Positions 1 through 5,794 of a stretch of DNA of 5,794 nt are shown here, in pieces. Position 1 is the stretch's first letter. Each line of letters starts with the position of its first letter. The notes beneath the pieces were generated by a model, which was not told the origin of the DNA, did not search any database, and worked only from the letters and a program-made list of their open reading frames with translations. Location: NCBI GenBank assembly GCA_937868035.1, contig CALMLK010000303.1:1-5794 (forward strand). Direction: 5' to 3'. Origin of the DNA: an uncultured Alphaproteobacteria bacterium (lineage in GTDB: Bacteria > Pseudomonadota > Alphaproteobacteria > Rhizobiales > Aestuariivirgaceae). The position numbers were made by a program, and so were the translations under genes.

Positions 1-840
1 GCCTGCTCGCGGGTGAACCAGGGCAAGACGACTGTGTGGAGCGACTTCCGCATCTGCGATGACGGCTACACGCGGCTGCTGATCCACGATGGCAGTGGCT
101 CGCCGCACCGTCTGGGACGGCTCACGCGGCGGCTGCACGAAATCGAAACCTACCGCATGATGGCGCTGCTGGCGCTGCCGCTGGCGCGTTCCGCACAGGG
201 CACGCTGAAGCGTCTCGAAACAGATCTGAGTGCCATCATCGACGGCATGGCCGGACATCCGCGTTCCGAGGATGCGAACCTTCTGCAAAAGCTGATCGGC
301 CTGTCGCGCGACATTGAAAGCCTCTCCGACCAGACCAGCTACCGCTTCGCGGCGGCACGGGCCTATTCGGCGCTGGTGAGCAAGCGCCTGGCGGAACTGG
401 GCGAGGAGCGGGTGCAAAACCATCAGCGGCTGGGCGTGTTCCTGGAGCGGCGCTTCATGCCGGCGATTGCCACCTGTGCGGCGGTTGAATCCCGCATCGC
501 CGGACTGGCGCAACGCTGCGAGCGGGCCAGCAACCTGTTGCGCACGCGCGTCGACATTGCACTGGAAGGACAGAACCAGTCGCTGCTGCAATCCATGGAA
601 AAGCGGGCGCGGCTGCAACTCATGTTGCAGGAGACGGTGGAGGGCCTGTCGGTTGCGGCGATCAGCTACTACGTGATCGGCATCGTGGGAAAGCTCATCG
701 AAGGGGCCGGAAAGTTCGTGGCCTTCGACGAGAAACTGTTCCAGTTCTTCTCCATCCCGCTGGTGATCCTCGCGGTGTGGCTGACGGCCCGGCACATCAA
801 GAAGAAGGTCCAGAAGGCGGCGGGCGACGCGGGCCACTAG
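1..840 (+). CDS. DUF3422 family integral membrane protein, C-terminal part (5' end outside window)
   Basis: The reading frame is open from base 1. A GTG lies at 13, but the codons before it (A-C-S-R) continue a family-like stretch, SRVNQGKTTVWSDFR, so the true start is upstream and about 280 codons are visible. Counting from that GTG, the signature ETYRMMALLALP is at about residues 45-56. A long helical, probably coiled-coil region follows (about 60-205). Two hydrophobic segments lie near the C-terminus: about 211-229, beginning with the characteristic EGLSVAAISYY, and about 245-259, followed by a basic tail (HIKKKVQK). This matches the C-terminal two thirds of DUF3422 proteins, which are usually a little over 400 residues long. 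They are predicted inner-membrane proteins of unknown function. The gene faces the leftward cluster and is probably unrelated to it. Family assignment is from recognised motifs; no function can be given. Confidence 0.88.
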   Translation, partial: ACSRVNQGKTTVWSDFRICDDGYTRLLIHDGSGSPHRLGRLTRRLHEIETYRMMALLALPLARSAQGTLKRLETDLSAIIDGMAGHPRSEDANLLQKLIGLSRDIESLSDQTSYRFAAARAYSALVSKRLAELGEERVQNHQRLGVFLERRFMPAIATCAAVESRIAGLAQRCERASNLLRTRVDIALEGQNQSLLQSMEKRARLQLMLQETVEGLSVAAISYYVIGIVGKLIEGAGKFVAFDEKLFQFFSIPLVILAVWLTARHIKKKVQKAAGDAGH

Positions 841-842
841 GG

Positions 843-860
843 CCTGCGCCATTTCGCAGG
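843..860. terminator. Hairpin between convergent genes, possible bidirectional terminator
   Basis: A perfect 6-bp stem (CCTGCG at 843-848, CGCAGG at 855-860) closes a 6-base loop. Two G-T wobble pairs (842/861 and 841/862) could extend it. It fills almost the whole 21-base gap between the stop codon of the DUF3422 gene (838-840, TAG) and that of the facing FAD oxidoreductase gene (862-864, TGA). The position suits a terminator serving both directions. No T-run follows the stem on either strand, so intrinsic termination would be weak. The call rests on position and symmetry only. Confidence 0.4.
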
Positions 861-861
861 T

Positions 862-2454
862 TCACCTCAAATCGCGCAGCATCTCGCGGGCCGCATTGTG
901 TCCTGGGGCACCGGTGACGCCGCCGCCCGGATGGGTGCCCGAGCCGCACTGGTAGAGCCCCTTCACCGGCGTGCGGTAGTCGGCATAGCCCAGCATGGGG
1001 CGGGCGGAGAACAACTGGTCGAGACCCAGTGCGCCATGGAAGATGTCGCCCCCGACAAGCCCGAAGGTGCGCTCGAGATCGAGCGGGGAATTGATCTGGC
1101 GGGCGATGACAGACTTTTTGAAACCGGGTGCAAACCTGTCCACCGTCGCGATCATCAGGTCCGCAACTTCCTCACGATGATCATCCCAGGATTTGCCGTT
1201 CGGCAATGTGGGTGCGACGTGCTGGCAGAAAAGGCTGGCGACATGGGCGCCCTTGGGGGCGAGCGTCTCATCGAGCGTGGAGGGAATGAGGATTTCCACG
1301 ATGGGCTGTTTCGACCAGCCGTGGCGGCGCGCATCCATCCACGCCTCCTCCATGTAGGCGAGGCTCGGTGCAATGATGATGCCGGCGGTGTGATGTTCTG
1401 CGCGCGACTTGCCCGGGAGGCAGGTGAAACCCGGGAGCTCCGACAGTGCCACGTTCATGCGGAAGGTGCCGGAGCCGCACTTCCAGCTTTCCATGCGCTG
1501 GGCAAAGGGCTGGGGCAGGACGCCCTGCTCGATCATCCGTGTAAAGAGCAATTTCGGATTGAGGTTGGAGACAACAGCACCGGCCTTGATGACCTCGCCG
1601 CTCTCGGTCTCGACACCTGTCACGCCGAGTTTGCCGGTGAGGACGCGCTTCACGCCGGTTCCGGTGCGGATGGTGACGCCCGCCTCGCGGCAGGCGCGGG
1701 CCATGGCCTGCGTGATCGCGCCCATGCCGCCGATGGCATGACCCCAGGCGCCCTTCTTGCCATTCACCTCGCCGAAGACGTGATGCAACAGCACATAGGC
1801 CGAGCCTGCCGCGTAGGGAGAGGCATAGTTGCCGACGATGCCGTCAAAGCCATAGGCCGCCTTGATGGGCGCGCTCTCGAACCACTGGTCGAGATAGTCA
1901 CCCGCCGACTGGGTGAAGAGATTGAGCACCTGCTGCTGCATGGCGGCGGGAAGCCTGGCGATGCGGCGGCCCAGCGCGCCGGCCTTGAAGAGTTGCGGCA
2001 GCACGGCGAGAAGGCCGCGCCCTGAAACCGCATTGGGCGGCGTTTCCAGCACCAGGTCACGCAGCAGGTCCGCCACCACGTCCAGGTGCTCGCCATAGGC
2101 ATCGAGGCGGTCTGCGTCACGGACCGAGAACTTCGCCACTTCCTGTTTGGTCTTGCCGCCGCCCACCTTGAGGTATTCACGATCGTTCAGCGGCAGGAAG
2201 TTGGAAATCTCGCGCTCCACCACGGTGAGGCCATGGCGCGGCAGGTCCATGTCGCCAATCACCTTCGGATTAAGCAGCGACACCGTGTAGGCGGCGACAG
2301 AATTGCGAAAGCCGGGATGGAATTCTTCGGTGACGGCGGCACCGCCCACCACGTCGCGCTTCTCCAGCACGGTGACCGCATGGCCGGCGCGCGCCAGGTA
2401 ATAGGCGCACACCAGACCATTGTGGCCCGCGCCGATGACGATGATGTCAGCCAT
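862..2454 (-). CDS. PYROXD2/phytoene-desaturase-like FAD-dependent oxidoreductase
   Basis: This is a complete 530-residue flavoprotein of the CrtI/PYROXD2-like amine-oxidase superfamily. The N-terminus has a dinucleotide-binding fold: GAGHNG at residues 8-13, an acidic residue E31 at the end of the second strand (expected to bind the ADP ribose), and GG at 37-38. The C-terminus has the FAD-contacting segment QCGSGTHPGGGVTGAPGHNAA, starting near residue 502. Length fits bacterial PYROXD2-like proteins. The ATG at 2452-2454 is supported by an AGGGGGG Shine-Dalgarno (2464-2470) nine bases upstream. Such proteins are often labelled phytoene dehydrogenase, but no carotenoid gene is nearby and the substrate is unknown. 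It is the last leftward gene, 109 bases after the dehydrogenase gene, so it could be read from the sugar operon or from its own promoter. Family confidence is high; the substrate is not predictable from the sequence. Confidence 0.9.
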   Translation of the reverse strand: MADIIVIGAGHNGLVCAYYLARAGHAVTVLEKRDVVGGAAVTEEFHPGFRNSVAAYTVSLLNPKVIGDMDLPRHGLTVVEREISNFLPLNDREYLKVGGGKTKQEVAKFSVRDADRLDAYGEHLDVVADLLRDLVLETPPNAVSGRGLLAVLPQLFKAGALGRRIARLPAAMQQQVLNLFTQSAGDYLDQWFESAPIKAAYGFDGIVGNYASPYAAGSAYVLLHHVFGEVNGKKGAWGHAIGGMGAITQAMARACREAGVTIRTGTGVKRVLTGKLGVTGVETESGEVIKAGAVVSNLNPKLLFTRMIEQGVLPQPFAQRMESWKCGSGTFRMNVALSELPGFTCLPGKSRAEHHTAGIIIAPSLAYMEEAWMDARRHGWSKQPIVEILIPSTLDETLAPKGAHVASLFCQHVAPTLPNGKSWDDHREEVADLMIATVDRFAPGFKKSVIARQINSPLDLERTFGLVGGDIFHGALGLDQLFSARPMLGYADYRTPVKGLYQCGSGTHPGGGVTGAPGHNAAREMLRDLR

Positions 2455-2563
2455 GTAAGAACGCCCCCCTTGTGCCTCTGGGCGCTCTCAAACCACAGTA
2501 TGCGGCGGAGCGAAAGAGGCCGAAGGGCGCAGGTCTGGTGAGCGGATTGTACCGGTTTGATCC
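2455..2563 (-). other. 109-base intergenic gap upstream of the FAD oxidoreductase gene
   Basis: This is the only sizeable gap in the leftward block. It starts with a dyad just after the dehydrogenase stop codon (annotated separately) and ends with the Shine-Dalgarno of the FAD oxidoreductase. I saw no convincing -35/-10 pair, no strong terminator and no reading frame of note, so an independent promoter remains unproven. Confidence 0.5.
2544..2563. promoter_or_regulatory. Candidate LacI-family operator (dyad centred on ACCGGT)
   Basis: On the + strand the 20 bases read GGAT-TGT-ACCGGT-TTG-ATCC. The outer four bases on each side and the central six are symmetric, so 14 of 20 positions obey a dyad. 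The core on the other strand, AAACCGGTAC, resembles LacI/GalR-type operators, which commonly carry a central CG inside AACCGGTT-like half-sites. It abuts the dehydrogenase stop codon and lies about 90 bases upstream of the FAD oxidoreductase start. Regulation by a sugar-responsive LacI-type repressor would fit the neighbouring genes. No such regulator is in the window and no promoter could be located, so this is a weak inference. Confidence 0.28.
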
Positions 2564-3745
2564 TTACAGCTTCGTCCACCTGCCGTTGGCTTTGGATGAT
2601 TTCACGCAAGCCTCGATGAAGGCCATGCCGGCGATGCCGTCGGCGATGCCGGGGAAGGTCACGTCCTTGTCCGCCTTCTTTCCGGCGCGGGCGGCTTTGA
2701 TGGCGCGGGCGACTTCAGTGTAGAGGTTGGCGAAGCCCTCCAGATAACCTTCCGGATGTCCCGGCGGCACGCGCGTCACGCGACCTGCGGCGGGACCGGA
2801 GCCTGCGCCGCCCCGCGTGATGAGGCGCTTTGGCTCTCCGAAGGGCGTGAACCACAGGAGGTTGGGATTTTCCTGCGACCATTCCAGCCCGCCCTTGGTT
2901 CCATAGACGCGGATCTTGAGGCCGTTCTCGTTGCCGGGTGCCACCTGGCTCGCCCAGAGCATGCCCTTGGCTGATGTGCCGTCCTTGGCCTTGAAACGCA
3001 ACATCACGTTGGCGTTGTCGTCGAGCGCGCGGCCCTTGACGAAGCTGGTCAGATCAGCGGCAAGTTCCGCGCCTGCGAGGCCCGAGACATCGCACATCAG
3101 CTGATAGGTGTGCGTGCCGATGTCACCGACGCAACCGCCTGCACCGGAGCGCTTGGGATCGGTGCGCCAGGCCGCCTGCTTCTGTCCGGTCTTTTCCAGA
3201 GCGGTCGTCAGCCAGTCCTGCGGGTATTCGCCCTGCACAAGCCGAATGTCGCCCAGTTCGCCCGCGGCCACCATGGCCTTGGCCTGGCGGATCATGGGAT
3301 AGCCGGAGTAATTGTGGGTGATGGCGAAGATCACATCTTTCTTCCTCGCCAGCAGGGCCTCCAGACTCTTCGCTTCCTTGCACTAGAGCGCCAGCGGCTT
3401 GTCGCAGATCACATGGATACCCGCGTTGAGGAAAGCCTTCGCCGCCGGAACGTGTACGTGGTTCGGTGTCACGATGGCGACAGCCTCGATGCCGTCGGCG
3501 CGTTTTGCTTCAGCCTTGGCCATCTCCTCGAAGGAGCCATAGCTCCGCGACGGGTCCAGTCCGAGATCGGCGGCGGAGGCGGCGGCCTTTTTCGGATCAG
3601 CGGAGAGTGCGCCTGCGACGAATTCATATTCGTCGTCCATGCGCGCGGCGAGGCGGTGCACGGCGCCGATGAATGCTCCCTGCCCGCCTCCCACCATGCC
3701 GAGCCGGATGCGGCCTGTTTTCTTTTCGCGTGTGCCTGTGACCAT
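2564..3745 (-). pseudogene. Gfo/Idh/MocA family oxidoreductase interrupted by an in-frame TAG
   Basis: The ATG at 3743-3745 follows an AGGAGG Shine-Dalgarno with an 8-base spacer. The frame runs 120 codons, meets TAG at 3383-3385, and continues in the same frame to TAA at 2564-2566: 393 positions in all, a normal family length. Before the stop lies the NAD(P)-binding Rossmann domain, with GGGQGAFIG at about residues 19-27, the TPNHVH segment at 93-98 and CDKP with the catalytic-type Lys116. After it come the ITHNYSGYP strand (about 141-149) and DIGTH with Asp208 and His212, the usual partners of that lysine. Both halves are family-like, and I see no frameshift or second stop. Related enzymes oxidise or reduce sugars, inositols or glycosides with NAD(P). 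The substrate here is unknown; the adjacent TIM-barrel gene suggests a keto-sugar pathway. The gene is either recently inactivated or carries a sequence error. Confidence 0.85.
3383..3385 (-). other. Premature amber (TAG) codon within the Gfo/Idh/MocA gene
   Basis: On the coding strand the codons read GAC AAG CCG CTG GCG CTC TAG TGC AAG GAA GCG AAG, that is D-K-P-L-A-L-stop-C-K-E-A-K. The frame is the same on both sides, because the Val codon at 3332-3334 is exactly 137 codons after the start. A one-base change from TCG (Ser), CAG, GAG, AAG or TGG would create it. TAG also ends two other genes in this window (838-840 and 3758-3760), so it is probably a genuine stop signal in this genome. Confidence 0.9.
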
Positions 3746-3753
3746 GGTGCCGT

Positions 3754-3759
3754 CCTCCT
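3754..3759 (-). promoter_or_regulatory. Shine-Dalgarno AGGAGG overlapping the upstream stop codon
   Basis: The coding strand reads TAGGAGG, so the TAG that ends the TIM-barrel gene (3758-3760) shares bases with a consensus AGGAGG eight bases before the dehydrogenase ATG. The arrangement fixes that start and suggests translational coupling: a ribosome terminating on the upstream gene sits on the next initiation site. Confidence 0.8.
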
Positions 3760-4816
3760 ATTCCAACCCGAGCATGCGGCGCGCCTTGCCGGTGTCCTTG
3801 TTGCCGGCGGCGAAGTCGTCGAAGGCCTTCGCTGTTGTCTTGATGATGTGGCTTTCGATGAAGGGGGCGCCTTCCTTGGCGCCTTGGCTCGCATCCTTCA
3901 GGCAGCATTCCCATTCCAGCACGGCCCAGTGGTCGTAGTTGTGCTGTGCCAGCGCCGAGAAGATGGCCGAGAAGTCCACCTGCCCATCACCCAGCGAGCG
4001 GAAGCGGCCGGCGCGCTTCGTCCAGTTCTGGAAGCCGGAATAGACGCCCTGCTTGCCGTTCGGGTTGAATTCCGCGTCCTTCACATGGAAGGCGAAGATG
4101 CGCTCGTGGTAGATGTGGATGAACTCCACATAGTCCATCTGCTGCAGGAGGAAATGCGAGGGATCGTAGTTGATGCCGCAGCTTTCATGGTTGCCGGTTT
4201 CGGCGAGGAACATTTCGAAGGTCTCGCCATCGAAGGTGTCTTCGCCAGGATGCAGTTCAAAACCGACCTTCACGCCATTGTCCTTCATGGCATCGAGCAG
4301 CGGCGTCCAGCGCTTGCCCAGTTCCTTGAAAGCTTCCTCGACAACGCCCGGCGCGCGCGGCGGCCAGGGATAGAGGAAGGGCCAGGCCAGCGCGCCCGAG
4401 AACGAGACGTGGCGATGGAGCCCCATGTTCTTCGATGCCTTGGCGGCAAGCTTCACCTGTTCGCAGGCCCAGGCCTGACGGGCCTTGGGATTGCCATGCA
4501 CCTGCGGCGGCGCAAAGGCATCCACCGCTTCGTCGTAAGCCGGGTGAATGGCAACGAGGTGGCCCTGCAAATGGGTGGAGAGTTCGGTGATCTCCACGCC
4601 GTTCTTCTTGGCGATGCCCTTCAGTTCATCGCAGTAGGTCTTGGATTCCGCCGCCTTCTTCAGATCGATCATGCGGCCATCCCACGAGGGAATCTGCACG
4701 CCCTTGTAGCCGAGCGAGCCCGCCCACCTGGTGATCGAGTCAAAAGAGTTGAACGGGGCCGCATCGCCTGCGAATTGCGCCAGGAAAATGCCCGGTCCCT
4801 TGATGTCTGTTGCCAT
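3758..4816 (-). CDS. Xylose-isomerase-like TIM-barrel protein (sugar phosphate isomerase/epimerase family)
   Basis: A 352-residue protein of the AP-endonuclease-2/xylose-isomerase-like TIM-barrel superfamily. The ATG at 4814-4816 was chosen because GGGAGG (4827-4832) lies 10 bases upstream. A TTG at 4846 would add ten residues but would overlap xylA and lacks a comparable site. Residues likely to bind a divalent metal follow the family order Glu, Asp, His, Glu: E187 in GFELHPGE, D218 and nearby H221 in NYDPSH, H244 in FAFHVKD, and E301 in VLEWE. Length is typical for the roughly 350-residue subgroup that accompanies Gfo/Idh/MocA dehydrogenases. Members isomerise, epimerise, dehydrate or cleave sugars and keto-sugars, so the exact reaction cannot be read from sequence. 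It begins 23 bases after xylA and ends 12 bases before the dehydrogenase start, so co-transcription is likely. Confidence 0.87.
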   Translation of the reverse strand: MATDIKGPGIFLAQFAGDAAPFNSFDSITRWAGSLGYKGVQIPSWDGRMIDLKKAAESKTYCDELKGIAKKNGVEITELSTHLQGHLVAIHPAYDEAVDAFAPPQVHGNPKARQAWACEQVKLAAKASKNMGLHRHVSFSGALAWPFLYPWPPRAPGVVEEAFKELGKRWTPLLDAMKDNGVKVGFELHPGEDTFDGETFEMFLAETGNHESCGINYDPSHFLLQQMDYVEFIHIYHERIFAFHVKDAEFNPNGKQGVYSGFQNWTKRAGRFRSLGDGQVDFSAIFSALAQHNYDHWAVLEWECCLKDASQGAKEGAPFIESHIIKTTAKAFDDFAAGNKDTGKARRMLGLE

Positions 4817-4826
4817 GATGATGTGT

Positions 4827-4832
4827 CCTCCC
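4827..4832 (-). promoter_or_regulatory. Shine-Dalgarno of the TIM-barrel gene
   Basis: GGGAGG on the coding strand lies 10 bases before the ATG at 4816 and only a few bases after the xylA stop codon (4840-4842, TGA). It decides between this ATG and an in-frame TTG further upstream. Confidence 0.7.
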
Positions 4833-4839
4833 GAGGCGT

Positions 4840-5794
4840 TCAGCAATAACGGTTGATAAGATTTTCGAGGCGTTCCTGCTGCCCGGATCGGGGCTGCGGG
4901 TTGATGTTCTTCTTTTCCACGCGCGCGGCGATCTGTTCGAGGCTTTCCTTGCCCGCGAGCATGGCCTTGTTCTGCGCCGTCTTCCAGCCGCTGTAGCGTT
5001 CGTCGACGATGGTCTGCAGCTTGGCATCCTCCATCATGTCGGCGGCGTTGAGCAGCGCCTTGGCGCAGGCATCCATGGAGCCGACATGGGCGTGGATGAT
5101 GTCGTCCGGGTCGATGGACTGGCGGCGGATCTTGGCATCGAAGTTCATGCCGCCCGTGGTGAAGCCGCCAGCCTTCAGGATTTCATACATGGCAACGGTC
5201 AATTCCGGCACGTCGACGATGAACTGGTCGGTGTCCCAGCCGGACTGGTAGTCGCCGCGGTTCAGGTCGATGGAGCCGAAGATGCCCAGCGCCGAGGCGA
5301 GCGCGATTTCATGCTCGAAGGTGTGGCCTGCGAGGATGGCATGGTTCTGCTCGATGTTGACCTTCACGTCCTTCTGCGCGCCGAGCGAAGAGATGAGCGA
5401 ATAGACCGTGGCGACGTCGTAGTCGTACTGGTGCTTGGTCGGCTCCTGCGGCTTGGGTTCGATCAGGATGGGGCCCTTGAAGCCGATCTTGTGCTTGTAC
5501 TCGATCACCAGCGCCAGCATGCGCTTGGCCGCTTCCAGTTCATGGCCGATGTTGGTGTTGAGCAGCGTCTCGTAGCCTTCGCGGCCGCCCCACATCACGT
5601 AGTTGGCGCCGCCCAGACCCTTGGTCACGTCCATGCAGTGCTTCACCTGCGCGGCACAATAGGCAAACACATCCGGATCAGGATTGGTTGCCGCACCGGC
5701 CATGAAGCGGCGGTTGGAGAACATGTTGGCCGTGCCCCAGAGCAGCTTCTTCTTGCCCTTGGCCATCTTCTTCTCGATGTAGTTGGCAATGGCC
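4840..5794 (-). CDS. xylA: Xylose isomerase, N-terminus outside window
   Basis: Converts D-xylose to D-xylulose in the cytoplasm, with divalent metal ions. The frame is open to the right edge. A Met at 5766 is internal, since the codons before it (A-I-A-N-Y-I-E-K-K) continue the enzyme. Numbered from that Met, the conserved residues are E103 and K105 (IEPKP), E139 and H142 (IEQNH), D167 (SIDLNRGD), D178 and D180 (WDTDQ) and D210 (MNFD). All eight are offset by exactly 129 from the E. coli active-site and metal residues as I recall them (232, 234, 268, 271, 296, 307, 309, 339). This predicts a full length near 437 residues, the long class of the enzyme, with about 120 residues missing, including the catalytic His/Asp pair. 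[20 protein letters not shown] near the visible N-terminus is also typical. The protein ends LENLINRYC, then TGA. It is the first visible gene of the leftward sugar operon. Confidence 0.97.
   Translation of the reverse strand, partial: AIANYIEKKMAKGKKKLLWGTANMFSNRRFMAGAATNPDPDVFAYCAAQVKHCMDVTKGLGGANYVMWGGREGYETLLNTNIGHELEAAKRMLALVIEYKHKIGFKGPILIEPKPQEPTKHQYDYDVATVYSLISSLGAQKDVKVNIEQNHAILAGHTFEHEIALASALGIFGSIDLNRGDYQSGWDTDQFIVDVPELTVAMYEILKAGGFTTGGMNFDAKIRRQSIDPDDIIHAHVGSMDACAKALLNAADMMEDAKLQTIVDERYSGWKTAQNKAMLAGKESLEQIAARVEKKNINPQPRSGQQERLENLINRYC

Noticed and set aside
13..15. GTG as the start of the DUF3422 gene
   Set aside because: The codons upstream to base 1 are open and fit the family pattern, and the visible protein is far shorter than family members, so the gene continues beyond the left edge.
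898..2025. A 375-codon open frame on the + strand, antisense to the FAD oxidoreductase gene
   Set aside because: It lies wholly inside a gene with unmistakable FAD-binding motifs and its translation looks like a shadow product.
2455..2543. Possible promoter or small hairpin (GCC-CTTC-GGC) in the gap before the FAD oxidoreductase gene
   Set aside because: The stem is only 3 bp, and no -35/-10 pair with sensible spacing could be recognised by eye.
2631..2654. Short tandem repeat of CGGCGATGC
   Set aside because: It encodes the GIADGIAG segment of the dehydrogenase, and this type of sequence is expected at that place in the family. It is a coding coincidence.
4817..4846. Alternative TTG start at 4846 for the TIM-barrel protein
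   Set aside because: It would overlap the end of xylA, has no good ribosome-binding site, and adds a non-conserved-looking leader. The ATG at 4816 has a clear GGGAGG upstream.
3110..4849. A 579-codon open frame on the + strand, antisense to the dehydrogenase and TIM-barrel genes
   Set aside because: Long antisense frames are common opposite real genes in GC-rich DNA. Its translation has no recognisable motifs, and both genes on the other strand carry clear family signatures.
5764..5766. ATG at 5766 as the start of xylA
   Set aside because: The nine preceding codons continue the enzyme's helix (ANYIEKK), and starting here would remove the part that holds the catalytic His/Asp pair.

Overview
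The window is high-GC DNA, about 60% by eye, with closely packed genes. It most likely comes from an alphaproteobacterium, possibly of the Hyphomicrobiales. That assignment is inferred from base composition, the style of the ribosome-binding sites and the protein families present; no rRNA or other taxonomic marker is here. Most of it looks like chromosomal metabolic sequence. I see no insertion sequence, phage gene, CRISPR array, tRNA or rRNA.

Layout: bases 1-840 (+) hold the C-terminal part of a DUF3422-type membrane protein whose start lies left of the window. It converges on a block of four leftward genes, with a short hairpin at 843-860 between the facing stop codons. In transcription order (right to left) the block holds: xylA, xylose isomerase, whose N-terminus is cut by the right edge (4840-5794); a xylose-isomerase-like TIM-barrel sugar isomerase/epimerase (3758-4816); a Gfo/Idh/MocA family dehydrogenase (2564-3745) interrupted by an in-frame TAG at codon 121; and, after a 109-base gap, a PYROXD2/phytoene-desaturase-like FAD oxidoreductase (862-2454).

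The first three leftward genes are separated by 23 and 12 bases, and the stop codon of the TIM-barrel gene overlaps the Shine-Dalgarno of the dehydrogenase gene. They look like one sugar-catabolic operon: an aldose isomerase plus a dehydrogenase/TIM-barrel pair of the kind that oxidises a sugar or glycoside and then processes the keto-sugar. The FAD oxidoreductase has its own Shine-Dalgarno and may be a separate unit. The 109-base gap before it starts with a 20-base dyad centred on ACCGGT, which resembles a LacI-family operator.

The most notable point is the single premature amber codon in an otherwise intact dehydrogenase. Two other genes here end in TAG, so reassignment of TAG is unlikely. 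A recent null mutation or a sequencing error are the leading explanations. I found no clear evidence of a wholly new system.
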